Shown here piece by piece: positions 8,111-16,753 of a stretch of 64,000 nt of DNA (the first letter of the stretch is position 1; each line of letters begins with the position of its first letter). The DNA lies in NCBI GenBank assembly GCA_900550545.1, contig URSS01000009.1, forward strand, positions 1 through 64,000. Reading direction: 5' to 3'. The notes beneath the pieces were generated by a model. It was not told where the DNA came from. It worked only from the letters and a program-made list of their open reading frames with translations, and did no database searches. Made by a program: the position numbers and the translations under genes. The DNA comes from an uncultured Lachnobacterium sp. (GTDB lineage: Bacteria; Bacillota; Clostridia; Lachnospirales; Lachnospiraceae).

Positions 8111-8924
8111 GAGTATGTGTAACAATTTCAGAAAGTGGAAAAGCAGCTACCGGGTATTCATCGTCTTTTTGTCCGTTTTGGTTTTCACATTTATCCGGGA
8201 AGATTATTTAAGGCAGTATGCGCAGGATGTGGGGCTAGCGGTGACACCATATTTTTTCGCTTTTCAGATGGATGACGGAATAACGCGGATGCTTTTTTAT
8301 TTTGGGGTGGTTTTATTGTTTTGTAATGCCCCGTTTATGGATGACCAGCAGATGTTTGTTCTGGTGAGGACAGGGCGGCTGCGCTGGTTTGCCGGACAGC
8401 TTGCCTACATTGTTGCCGCGAATCTGGTATATTTTCTGTGGACTGCACTGACGACAGTTCTGGTACTCATTCCGCAGGTCGGATTTTCTACGGACTGGGG
8501 CGGTATTATCCGGATGTGTGCAGAAAATAACGGACTGGCCGGAGTGGTGATGCACAAGGAAATCGTGGAAGCCTATACGCCACTTGCTGCCTGTCTGATT
8601 ACCTACGGACTGAATGTACTTGTGGGTACGCTGCTTGGTCTTGTTGTCTTTCTTGGAAACATGCTTGGGAGCAGAATATATGGATCAGCAGTGGCCATTG
8701 GCTGGATTGTTTTTTCCAATATGATTGATGTGGTGAGGCTGCCTAAGCTCAGAGTTCTGTCACCACTGCACTGGACGACCACCTATGCTTATTTAAGGAG
8801 CGATGATGCAGTTCCGCTGTGGTATATTCTTGCGGTTGAAATCGCAATTATTCTAGTGACCGGATTTATCATTATGAAAAAATCGAAGACATACACACTT
8901 GACGCTATTGAGTCAGGCTTTTAG
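8103..8924 (+). CDS. ABC transporter permease subunit (second of two)
   Basis: A 273-residue protein with about six hydrophobic segments (near residues 17-30, 65-80, 95-120, 155-190, 200-215 and 240-260). It overlaps the first permease by 8 bases, which implies translational coupling, and precedes the ATPase by 32 bases. Similar heteromeric permease pairs are found in BcrAB- and LanFEG-type systems. The exact family was not recognised. Confidence 0.75.
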   Translation: MLRSMCNNFRKWKSSYRVFIVFLSVLVFTFIREDYLRQYAQDVGLAVTPYFFAFQMDDGITRMLFYFGVVLLFCNAPFMDDQQMFVLVRTGRLRWFAGQLAYIVAANLVYFLWTALTTVLVLIPQVGFSTDWGGIIRMCAENNGLAGVVMHKEIVEAYTPLAACLITYGLNVLVGTLLGLVVFLGNMLGSRIYGSAVAIGWIVFSNMIDVVRLPKLRVLSPLHWTTTYAYLRSDDAVPLWYILAVEIAIILVTGFIIMKKSKTYTLDAIESGF

Positions 8925-8956
8925 ACCATTTGCCGAAGGCAGAAAGGATTTAGAGA

Positions 8957-9598
8957 ATGGAAAATTTGATAGAAATACAGGATGTCGTAAAAAGGTTCGG
9001 GGAACAGACGGTTCTGGACCATGTGAGCCTTTCTGTCACACCCGGAAAAATATATGGAATCATCGGAAGGAACGGAAGCGGCAAGACAGTTCTTTTTAAA
9101 AGCATCTGTGGTTTTGTCCTGCCGGATGCGGGGAAAATCCTGGTTCGTGGCAAACAGGTGGGGAAGGATGTGGATATCCCACAGGGAATTGGAATTATTA
9201 TTGAACATCCGGGTTTTCTGCGGGATTATTCAGGCTTTCAGAACCTGAAGCTTCTTGCGCGTCTGCAGAAGAAAATCTCAGATGAGAAGATAAAAGAGAG
9301 CATCCGGCTCGTGGGGCTTGATCCGGAAGATAAGAAGAAGGTGGGGAAATTTTCCCTCGGCATGCGTCAGCGACTTGGAATTGCACAGGCAATTATGGAG
9401 AATCCGGACATCCTCATTTTGGATGAGCCGATGAACGGTCTGGATAAACATGGCGTGGAGGATATGCGGAAGCTTCTGGTTCAATTAAAAAAAGAAGGGA
9501 CAACCATCCTCGTAGCGAGTCATAATCCACTGGATATAGAAATTCTCTGTGATGAGGTGTACGAGATGGATGCCGGAGCAATAACGAAAGTTCATTAA
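8957..9598 (+). CDS. ABC transporter ATP-binding protein
   Basis: A short 213-residue single ATPase domain. Walker A is GRNGSGKTVLFK (about residues 38-49), the signature is FSLGMRQRLGIAQA, Walker B is ILILDEPMNGLD and the switch is VASHNP. The FSLGMRQRLG signature is the form found in BcrA-type drug and lantibiotic exporters. It closes the lipoprotein-permease-permease-ATPase group. The short length means it lacks the C-terminal extension seen in many BcrA proteins. No kinase or regulator sits next to it except the Agr-like pair upstream. Confidence 0.9.
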   Translation: MENLIEIQDVVKRFGEQTVLDHVSLSVTPGKIYGIIGRNGSGKTVLFKSICGFVLPDAGKILVRGKQVGKDVDIPQGIGIIIEHPGFLRDYSGFQNLKLLARLQKKISDEKIKESIRLVGLDPEDKKKVGKFSLGMRQRLGIAQAIMENPDILILDEPMNGLDKHGVEDMRKLLVQLKKEGTTILVASHNPLDIEILCDEVYEMDAGAITKVH

Positions 9599-9720
9599 AA
9601 CAAAAAACCCAAGCAGGGAATTATTATATAATGCTTATTGACTGTGCAATCATACAAGAATATATTATATAGATGATGCCATATATAACACGGCAGAACA
9701 AAAGAAAAGAGAAATGAAAA

Positions 9721-10617
9721 ATGATTCGCAGGTTGGGTTTATACGGCCGACATGACCATAGAAATAGTTTAAGAAATAGGTTACACAGAAAAAAATTTAA
9801 GAAAGACAATATCAGGATAGGGGCAGCTATCGTATGTTTGATTTGCGTTTGCATCGCAGCAGGCTTATTCAGTAAGAGAGCCAATGAAGAAAACATAAGA
9901 GACGCATCGGAACCTGTCACAGAGGCAAAAATGGTAACGAAGCCGTCAGCCCAACCGGATGAAACCCAAGCCGTGGAGGCGAAAGCACCCGCTAAGCCGA
10001 AAAAAGAATATGATTACAGCAAGCCGGTTCCGAAGTCGAAAGCAGTCAAAAGAGATTACTTCGATGATGCCGTATTTATCGGCGATTCCCGTACCTATGC
10101 ATTCATGATTAATGTGGGGCTTTCCAATGCAACCTCGTATGCATACAGGGGACTGAATGTAGATAGCGTTTTTACAGAACGCGTCATTAAGAAAAATGGC
10201 AGGAAAATGACGCCGATGCAGGCGCTTAAGAAGACCAAATTCAAAAAGGTTTATATCATGTTTGGAGTCAATGAAACCGGCTGGGCATACAGTGATATAT
10301 TTATCGAGAAGTACGGGAAAATTATTGATGAAGTCAGAGAAGTGAATCCGTCTGCAACCATTTATGTTCAGGAGATTTTTCCGGTCAGCAAAAAGGTTTC
10401 GAAAGAACATGATTATGTAAAAAATAAAAAGATTAAGGAATATAACAAGCTGCTTCGGAAAATGGCGAAGGAGAAGAAAGTATATTATATTGATACTGCT
10501 TCCGCCGTGGAACTTTCCGATGGCAGCCTTCCGGAAGATGCCGCGGTGGACGGCATTCATTTAAACCGTGATGGCTGTAAGGAATGGTTAAAGTATTTAA
10601 AAACACATACCATATAA
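9721..10617 (+). CDS. Membrane-anchored SGNH-hydrolase-like protein
   Basis: A 298-residue protein: a basic N-terminus, one membrane anchor (about residues 32-50), a Pro/Ala/Lys-rich linker (65-110) and an extracytoplasmic SGNH domain. The GDSRT motif carries the putative nucleophile Ser123. GVNETGW supplies the block III Asn, and DGIHLNRDG supplies the Asp/His of block V. Such proteins deacylate cell-wall or exopolysaccharide groups. The start is at ATG 9721 after a weak AAAAGAGAAATG context. The gene is separate from the ABC operon by 122 bases in which I see nothing. The following 87-residue gene is 28 bases away. Confidence 0.75.
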   Translation: MIRRLGLYGRHDHRNSLRNRLHRKKFKKDNIRIGAAIVCLICVCIAAGLFSKRANEENIRDASEPVTEAKMVTKPSAQPDETQAVEAKAPAKPKKEYDYSKPVPKSKAVKRDYFDDAVFIGDSRTYAFMINVGLSNATSYAYRGLNVDSVFTERVIKKNGRKMTPMQALKKTKFKKVYIMFGVNETGWAYSDIFIEKYGKIIDEVREVNPSATIYVQEIFPVSKKVSKEHDYVKNKKIKEYNKLLRKMAKEKKVYYIDTASAVELSDGSLPEDAAVDGIHLNRDGCKEWLKYLKTHTI

Positions 10618-10645
10618 ATAAAATATAAAGGATGGCAAGGTTTAT

Positions 10646-10909
10646 ATGCCAAACTGGATGCAGGATAACTCGGTAATTACCTATGATGATGACATGAACG
10701 TTACCGTTCTTGAGGGTGGCGCACTGACAGAGAAGGATATAGAAGGAAGAGATGATATTGCTTCCGTGGGTATTGTCAGTTATTCCGATGAAATGCTTGC
10801 AGAGCCAAACACCAAGGTAGAATACGACTTGCACGGATTCATCCAGAATGTATATTACCTCACACCGGGAACGACAGACAGCTATCAGTTGGAGAAGCCA
10901 CAGCAGTAA
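10646..10909 (+). CDS. Small acidic hypothetical protein
   Basis: An 87-residue acidic soluble protein beginning MPNWMQDNSVIT. There are no membrane segments or recognised motifs. ATG 10646 follows AAAGGATGG about 10 bases upstream, and a clear terminator follows the stop, so it is the last gene of a unit with the SGNH protein. I do not recognise the family. Confidence 0.6.
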   Translation: MPNWMQDNSVITYDDDMNVTVLEGGALTEKDIEGRDDIASVGIVSYSDEMLAEPNTKVEYDLHGFIQNVYYLTPGTTDSYQLEKPQQ

Positions 10910-10931
10910 ACCGAATGAATTTTAATTGAGA

Positions 10932-10970
10932 AAACCGCAGGAGCATAGCAAAGCACCTGCGGTTTTTTGT
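10932..10970 (+). terminator. Rho-independent terminator
   Basis: AACCGCAGG (10933-10941) pairs with CCTGCGGTT (10956-10964), followed by TTTTGTTTT. It ends the SGNH hydrolase and small hypothetical gene unit. Confidence 0.85.
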
Positions 10971-10988
10971 TTTATAAAAGTACTGAAA

Positions 10989-11017
10989 TTGCAAATTTGT
11001 GACAAAGAGGTTATAAT
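10989..11017 (+). promoter_or_regulatory. Sigma-A-type promoter of the GGDEF/EAL gene
   Basis: TTGCAA (10989-10994) and TATAAT (11012-11017) are separated by 17 bases. The site lies about 65 bases upstream of the start at 11081 and directly after the previous terminator. Confidence 0.65.
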
Positions 11018-11080
11018 AAAGTAATAAAATATTTATTAATTCATGCAGAATTCTGTTGATAAATGGAGGTTAACATCCGT

Positions 11081-13366
11081 ATGGAGAAAATATACATAGC
11101 TTTATTATTTCTTATGATGATAATACCGATGCTGATCTGTATAAAATACGCTCGAAAAGTAAAAAGTAATGTAGCATCTTCTATTGTGAAATGTCTTATT
11201 TTAGCAATCATTACGATCCTTAGCAATGGATTGTTTGCAGTTTCACGAAACATGACATTTTCATATTTTATGCAGGAACTTTATCTGTTTTCTTTTGATA
11301 TGGTACTTATATACATATTGCAGTATTCCCAGCAGTACACGCAGGTATTTAATGAAATTTCGCCGTTTCGGACAGGCTGTTTCGCAGTCGCATATCTGGA
11401 TGGAATACAGCTGGTTTTAAATACGGTTTTTCATAATGTCTTTACCCTGAAAACTGTACAGTATATGGGAGTTCAAATGTATCATATAGATACGAAAACA
11501 GCTTTTTACTACCTTCATTTTGTATTTGCCTACTGTCTGGTTTTATGTATTATTGCGTCGTTTACAATAAAAATCATACAGATCCCATATTTTTACCGAA
11601 AGAAATATTTTCCGATTCTTGCGGTAATGTGTGTGATTGTAGCAATTAATTTTGGATGTAGTATATCAGAATTCCCGATTGATATGTCACTTCCGTTTTT
11701 TGTATGTGCTGCGATATTGATCTGTTACCTGACATTGTACCGCTCTCCGAGTGAACTCATAGACAAAACGCTGTCTATTGTTGTAACGGAAATGAATAAT
11801 GCGGTGATATGTTTTGATATCAACAATGAATGTGTGTATGCCAATGAGCGGGCATTAAAGATATTTCGTACCACTTCAAATTCTGTTTCTGCCCTGTCAG
11901 AGTATGTACAGGGATGGATACAGGAACATGATATTGCCAACAGGGATTCTTGTGAATGGAGTGAACAGAAAAACATCGATAATGAGACCTATTATTTTGA
12001 TATTGAATACAGAAAATTATTTGATAAAAAGAACCAATATATAGGCTTTTTCTTAAATCTTATTGATAACACAGAGAAACATTTCGCTTTTGAAAAGGAA
12101 CGATATCTTGCAACACATGACAGCCTTACAGGCTTATATAATAAAAATTATTTTGCTGTAAAAGCGGCTGAACTTTTGAAAGCAACCCCGGATGAAGACT
12201 GGCTGCTTCTCAGTTCGAATATCAAAGACTTTAAATTGATCAATGACCTCTTTGGTTTTAAAAAAGGAAACGAGGTTCTGAAGATGGAAGCGGATCTTCT
12301 CAAAGAACAATGTGGAGAAGGTATTGTCTATGGCAGAATCGGTGGTGATAAATTTGCGGCGTGTATTCCAAAAGCAAGATTTAAAGAGCAGGATTTTATG
12401 AATGCCATACGGACAATGGGACGTGCAATTAACAATGACCTTTATCTTCTACATATATATGTTGGTGTTTATGAGATTACAGATCGAAACGAAGATATTT
12501 CTGTCATGTGCGACAAAGCCAATCTTGCGATAAAGACACTCAATGAAAATTATGACAGATCAATTGCCTATTACAGCGAGACATTATTAAACGATACGAT
12601 TGAGGAAAAGCAGCTTGTGGGTGACTTTGATAAAGCGCTTGCTGAAAAACAGTTTTGTATGTATCTGCAGCCACAGCTGACTTCGGAAGGCAAAGTGCTA
12701 GGGGCAGAGGCACTTGTCCGTTGGCAGCATCCGAAACGAGGATTGATTTTTCCAGGTGAGTTTATTGAAGTTTTTGAAAAAACAGGACTGATCTATCGAC
12801 TGGACATGTTTGTATGGGAGCTTGCAGTGCAAAAGCTTGCTGAGTGGCAGAAAGACGGACGGAGTGATTTGTACATATCCGTAAATATTTCTACAAAAGA
12901 TTTTTATTATATGAATGTATACGAAACAATTACAAAGCTTGTAGAAAAATATGGAATCATTCCATCTACACTCAAACTTGAGATTACGGAAACTGCAATC
13001 ATGACAGGAACTGCCGGTGAACTTGAAATCGTTGAACGGTTCAGAAAATATGGGTTTGAGGTGGAAATAGATGATTTCGGAAGCGGATATTCTTCGCTCA
13101 ATACCTTAAAGGATATGGATGTGGATGTGCTGAAAATAGATATGGGCTTTTTGCGGACAACCAGACCGGATCGTCTCGAAAGAAGCATGTCTATTATAAA
13201 CACGATCATATCACTTACCCGGACGCTTGGACTTTCTGTTGTCACGGAAGGAGTTGAGACAAGGGAACAGGTGGATAAACTGACACAGATGGGATGTGGA
13301 GTCTATCAGGGATATTATTTCTCTAAACCGATTCCGGTAAAACAGTTTGAGGAAACCTATATGTAA
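11081..13366 (+). CDS. Membrane GGDEF-EAL protein, probable c-di-GMP phosphodiesterase
   Basis: ATG 11081 is preferred over ATG 11063 because the GGAGG at 11065-11069 is correctly spaced for it. The 761-residue product has about seven N-terminal membrane helices (residues 1-220), resembling the 7TM kinase-input module. A PAS-like stretch follows, then a GGDEF domain whose motif is GGDKF. The EAL domain has EALVRW, ISVNIS, LEITETA, EIDDFGSGYSSL, LKIDMGFL and VTEGVET, so the metal-binding residues look intact. The altered GGDEF motif suggests a regulatory rather than a cyclase role, and the protein most likely degrades c-di-GMP. It is monocistronic with its own promoter. Confidence 0.85.
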   Translation: MEKIYIALLFLMMIIPMLICIKYARKVKSNVASSIVKCLILAIITILSNGLFAVSRNMTFSYFMQELYLFSFDMVLIYILQYSQQYTQVFNEISPFRTGCFAVAYLDGIQLVLNTVFHNVFTLKTVQYMGVQMYHIDTKTAFYYLHFVFAYCLVLCIIASFTIKIIQIPYFYRKKYFPILAVMCVIVAINFGCSISEFPIDMSLPFFVCAAILICYLTLYRSPSELIDKTLSIVVTEMNNAVICFDINNECVYANERALKIFRTTSNSVSALSEYVQGWIQEHDIANRDSCEWSEQKNIDNETYYFDIEYRKLFDKKNQYIGFFLNLIDNTEKHFAFEKERYLATHDSLTGLYNKNYFAVKAAELLKATPDEDWLLLSSNIKDFKLINDLFGFKKGNEVLKMEADLLKEQCGEGIVYGRIGGDKFAACIPKARFKEQDFMNAIRTMGRAINNDLYLLHIYVGVYEITDRNEDISVMCDKANLAIKTLNENYDRSIAYYSETLLNDTIEEKQLVGDFDKALAEKQFCMYLQPQLTSEGKVLGAEALVRWQHPKRGLIFPGEFIEVFEKTGLIYRLDMFVWELAVQKLAEWQKDGRSDLYISVNISTKDFYYMNVYETITKLVEKYGIIPSTLKLEITETAIMTGTAGELEIVERFRKYGFEVEIDDFGSGYSSLNTLKDMDVDVLKIDMGFLRTTRPDRLERSMSIINTIISLTRTLGLSVVTEGVETREQVDKLTQMGCGVYQGYYFSKPIPVKQFEETYM

Positions 13367-13505
13367 AAATGCCCTTTGGATGTAAATGGAGATATCGGAG
13401 AAATATTGATTTCAATCACACAATAGAGATAATATAATGAAGCAGGAGTATAAAAGCGGCAGATTTTGCCGATTTGCAATCAGTGTAGAGATATGAGAGG
13501 TATCA

Positions 13506-14393
13506 ATGCGTAATTTTATCATCGAACAATTTTATAAACAGCGGAGTGATTTTGAAAAATCATGTGTAGAGCGGGAGCAAAAGTACCCATTACCGGATGA
13601 GGTAAAGTGCACCGAAAATATTGCGTATGCAGCAGATGACAAAGAACATCGTCTGGATGTATACCGCCCGGAATCTATGGGGGGAAAGGTCCTTCCTATT
13701 GTCATCAATGTTCATGGAGGCGGTCTGCTTCTTGGAAATAAAGAGTTTAACAGGGGCTTTTGTGCATTGCTCTGCAAAAAAGGGTTCCTCGTATACAGTA
13801 TAGAATACCGGCTGGTACCGGACTGTAAGATTTTTGACCAGTTCCGGGATGTATTTGCTGCGATGGATTTTGTAAAAGAACATGCAGCAGAAGATGGGGG
13901 CGATTTATCCCATGTATACATGGTGGGCGACAGTGGTGGAGCCTGTCTGATTACTTATACGAATGCAATACAGAATAACCGAAAAATTGCAAAAGCAGCA
14001 GGTGTCCGTCCGTCGGATCTGAAAGTGAATGCGCTCGGATTGATCAGTGGCATGTTTTATACTGCAAAATTTGACAAGATTGGCATGTTTCTTCCGAAGT
14101 ATCTGTACGGGAAAAATTATAAGAAGACTCCATTTGGCAAATATGTGAATCCGGAAAATCCGGAACTGATCGAGGCACTTGCCCCGGCATGGTTTGTAAC
14201 AAGTCACGATGATTATTTAAGAAGCTATACGATTCATTTCGAAAAAGCATTGGAGAGTGCGGGGAAAGAACATGAGCTGGTTGATTTCCCGAAAAATAAA
14301 AAACTTACACATGCATTCAGTGTGTTTGAACCATTTCTTCCAGAAAGCAGTGCAGTGATTGATATGCTTGTAAAATATTTAAGACAGTTCTGA
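13506..14393 (+). CDS. Alpha/beta-hydrolase esterase, HSL-like
   Basis: A 295-residue cytoplasmic hydrolase. The oxyanion motif is HGGG (residues 70-73), the nucleophile elbow is GDSGG with Ser143, and the likely acid and base are the Asp in TSHDDYLR and the His in LTHAFS. This is the hormone-sensitive-lipase type of carboxylesterase, acting on short acyl esters such as deacetylation of acetylated sugars. The ATG at 13506 follows GAGAGG. The TATAAT at 13433-13438 could be a -10 box but no well-spaced -35 was found. A terminator follows at 14464. Confidence 0.85.
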   Translation: MRNFIIEQFYKQRSDFEKSCVEREQKYPLPDEVKCTENIAYAADDKEHRLDVYRPESMGGKVLPIVINVHGGGLLLGNKEFNRGFCALLCKKGFLVYSIEYRLVPDCKIFDQFRDVFAAMDFVKEHAAEDGGDLSHVYMVGDSGGACLITYTNAIQNNRKIAKAAGVRPSDLKVNALGLISGMFYTAKFDKIGMFLPKYLYGKNYKKTPFGKYVNPENPELIEALAPAWFVTSHDDYLRSYTIHFEKALESAGKEHELVDFPKNKKLTHAFSVFEPFLPESSAVIDMLVKYLRQF

Positions 14394-14463
14394 GTTTGTG
14401 TTTACATCGAATTGTGATAGGAAATGTGGAATGTAAAAATGCCCGTTTTTTTAACAAAATCTG

Positions 14464-14500
14464 TCAGGTATTGTTAAGAATACCTGGTGGATTTTTTTTT
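14464..14500 (+). terminator. Rho-independent terminator after the esterase gene
   Basis: CAGGTATT (14464-14471) pairs with AATACCTG (14478-14485) around a 6-base loop. GTGGA and then ten T follow. Confidence 0.8.
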
Positions 14501-14548
14501 TGCACATTTTATAATAATGTTAAAAATAAGAGAAAAGGTGGGAAATAT

Positions 14549-15634
14549 ATGAGAAGGTTATACATTGATAATATCCGGTGGATGACGGTAGTTCTGGTTG
14601 TGTTGTATCATGTGATCTATATGTTTAACGGAATTGAAACATTTGGCGTGATCGGTCCTTTTTCCGGGGGGCAGTATCAGGATACATATCAGTATCTGGT
14701 CTATCCGTGGTTCATGCTTTTACTGTTTGTAGTATCCGGAATGAGTGCAAGATATGCGCTTGAACGGCAGACGCATGGAGCATTTCTGAAAAGCAGGACA
14801 AGAAAACTTTTAGTGCCATCCACACTTGGATTGCTGGTATTCTGGTGGATACTGGGATATTACAATATGCTTTTGAGTGGGGCATTGGATAGTTTGGCAA
14901 ATGTTCCGAAACCGGTACTGTTCGTGATCATGGCAGCCAGTGGTATTGGACCGCTGTGGTATATTCAGATGCTGTGGGTGTTTTCTGTGATTCTGGTATG
15001 GGTACGAAAGATAGAAAAAGATAAGCTTTGGGCATTGGGTGGCAAAGCTACTGTGCCATTTGTAATTTTGCTTGCACTGATTGTCTGGGGAGCTGCACAG
15101 ATTTTGAACACTCCGATGATTGTGGTATATCGTTTTGGAATTTATGGATTGGGATTTTTCCTTGGATATTTTATCTTTTCGCATGATGAGATGATGGAGA
15201 GACTGGAAAAATGCTGGCTTTTATTGTTGGTATGTGCTTTGGCGCTTGCGCTTGCGTTTACAGTAATCTATTGGGGAAAGCCATATGCGGAACATTCCGT
15301 TTTGGACACACCTTTGTGTAATGTATTTGCATGGATTACGGTGCTCGCAGTGTTGGCTGTTATGAAAAAATGGGGAGATTTTTCCAATGCGTTTACGGAG
15401 TGGATGGGTAAAAAATCATGGGGATTGTATTTGTTTCATTATTTGTTTATTGCAATGGCATCATATTATCTGACCATGTATGCAAAAAATCTTCCGGTTC
15501 CTATGGTATACTTATGTGTAGCAGTTGCCGGTTTTGCTGGATCATATCTGGCACATGCAATCATCAGCCATATTCCGGTGCTGCGGTGGCTGATCTGTGG
15601 AATGGGAGGAAAGAAGAAGGATGTTTGCAGATAA
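14549..15634 (+). CDS. Membrane acyltransferase (acyltransferase 3 family)
   Basis: The start is ATG 14549, preceded by AAGGTGGGAA; the open frame extends further upstream but across a terminator. The 361-residue product begins MRRLYIDNIRW, followed by VVLYHVIYMFNG with the conserved early His of Acyl_transf_3 proteins, and has about ten membrane helices. The family O-acylates exported sugars, lipids or cell-wall components. Its last 14 bases overlap the start of the XRE-AbrB regulator, which suggests co-translation and that the regulator controls this gene. Confidence 0.8.
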   Translation: MRRLYIDNIRWMTVVLVVLYHVIYMFNGIETFGVIGPFSGGQYQDTYQYLVYPWFMLLLFVVSGMSARYALERQTHGAFLKSRTRKLLVPSTLGLLVFWWILGYYNMLLSGALDSLANVPKPVLFVIMAASGIGPLWYIQMLWVFSVILVWVRKIEKDKLWALGGKATVPFVILLALIVWGAAQILNTPMIVVYRFGIYGLGFFLGYFIFSHDEMMERLEKCWLLLLVCALALALAFTVIYWGKPYAEHSVLDTPLCNVFAWITVLAVLAVMKKWGDFSNAFTEWMGKKSWGLYLFHYLFIAMASYYLTMYAKNLPVPMVYLCVAVAGFAGSYLAHAIISHIPVLRWLICGMGGKKKDVCR

Positions 15635-16034
15635 TTTAACCGAACTTCGAAAATTACATCATATGTCGCAGGATGAATTGGCGGAGCAGATCAATGTATC
15701 CCGGCAGACGTTATCCAAATATGAGACCGGAGAGTCGTTGCCGGATATTGAAAAATGCAAAAAGCTTGCGGATGTGTTTGGCGTCACGGTGGATGATCTC
15801 ATTAGTTATGATAAAGAAAAATCACTTGGGCTGGGAGTGCCACCGAAGGGAAAGCATGTATTTGGCATGGTAAAAGTTGGTGATAAGGGGCAGATTGTGA
15901 TCCCTGCCAAGGCGAGAAAAATCTTTGACATCAAACCGGGAGATAATTTGCTTGTACTTGGTGATGAAGGACAGGGAATTGCAATTATGAAGGAACAGGA
16001 ATTGCTTGATATGTTAAAAGCAATTCGAAATTGA
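15621..16034 (+). CDS. XRE-type HTH fused to an AbrB/MazE-type DNA-binding domain
   Basis: ATG 15621 follows GGGAGGAAAGAAGAAGG inside the end of the acyltransferase gene. The 137-residue product has a Cro/C1 helix-turn-helix (about residues 5-58, with MSQDELAEQINVSRQTLSKY) and a swapped-hairpin AbrB domain (about 80-125, with VKVGDKGQIVIPAKARKIF). Two different DNA-binding folds in one small protein suggest recognition of a composite operator. No toxin gene is adjacent, so an antitoxin role is not supported. It may regulate the acyltransferase and the zinc-ribbon membrane protein 66 bases downstream. Confidence 0.8.
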   Translation: MFADNLTELRKLHHMSQDELAEQINVSRQTLSKYETGESLPDIEKCKKLADVFGVTVDDLISYDKEKSLGLGVPPKGKHVFGMVKVGDKGQIVIPAKARKIFDIKPGDNLLVLGDEGQGIAIMKEQELLDMLKAIRN

Positions 16035-16100
16035 CGTGGCAGGAGACAAATGATACACTTGTGTAGAACGAATGTTTAGAAAACGAAAAGGAGAAAAATT

Positions 16101-16682
16101 ATGGACAACACAAACAATAAGACCGAAGTGTTCTGCGCAAGTTGTGGAGCAAAGATGCCGGTAGGAACAAAATTCTGTGTGGCATGTGGCAAGCCGGTTG
16201 GCGCACCAGCGACACAAAATCCGAATATGGCACAGCAGCAGGCAGTATACGCACCGCAGGCAGCTCCGATGCCGAAGACAAAGTTCGGTATTACCGTTGG
16301 ATTATTTGCGGCAGCAATCTATTTTGCAGCAATATTTGGAGGATATGTTCCGGTACTTCTGCTGGGAGGATATGCTTTGATCGCAGAGAAAGATGGGTGG
16401 CTTAAGCGTGTAGCAATTAAGGCAGTTGCTATTTTAATACTGTTTTCATTTGTAGTTACAGTAATTGGGTTGATTCCGGATGTTCTTTCATGGATTGCTT
16501 CCATGGTATATCTGTTTGATGGAATGTTCAGTTATGATAAGGTAAGTCAGGTGATTGATTTGATTACAAATCTGATTGACATTTTCAGAACCTGCTTATT
16601 CTTAGTATTAGGAGTAAATGCATTAAAGATGAAAGATGTATCTATTGGATTTATTGATAATCTGATTAACAGAAATCTGTAA
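16101..16682 (+). CDS. Zinc-ribbon membrane protein of unknown function
   Basis: A 193-residue protein. Residues 11-31 form a two-CxxC zinc ribbon (FCASCGAKMPVGTKFCVACG). A Gln/Ala/Pro-rich linker follows, and then three or so membrane helices (about 65-90, 105-135, 160-180). Such zinc_ribbon_2 membrane proteins are common in Clostridia with no assigned role. ATG 16101 follows AAAAGGAGAAAAATT. A strong terminator follows the stop. Confidence 0.75.
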   Translation: MDNTNNKTEVFCASCGAKMPVGTKFCVACGKPVGAPATQNPNMAQQQAVYAPQAAPMPKTKFGITVGLFAAAIYFAAIFGGYVPVLLLGGYALIAEKDGWLKRVAIKAVAILILFSFVVTVIGLIPDVLSWIASMVYLFDGMFSYDKVSQVIDLITNLIDIFRTCLFLVLGVNALKMKDVSIGFIDNLINRNL

Positions 16683-16689
16683 AATATCA

Positions 16690-16727
16690 GTTCCCATACT
16701 CGGGTGTGAGTATGGGAACTTTTTTCT
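16690..16727 (+). terminator. Strong Rho-independent terminator
   Basis: GTTCCCATACT (16690-16700) pairs perfectly with AGTATGGGAAC (16709-16719), and TTTTTTCTTT follows. On the minus strand no U-run follows, so it mainly ends the zinc-ribbon gene. It also separates that gene from the convergent aldo/keto reductase. Confidence 0.9.
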
Positions 16728-16753
16728 TTACATCAATTAAACTGTAGAACTGA

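Noticed and set aside
11063..11080. ATG 11063 as start of the GGDEF-EAL gene
   Set aside because: The GGAGG site overlaps it and is spaced for ATG 11081.
15597..15620. ATG 15597 as start of the XRE-AbrB gene
   Set aside because: The ribosome site GGGAGGAAAG lies after it and fits ATG 15621; HTH homology also begins there.
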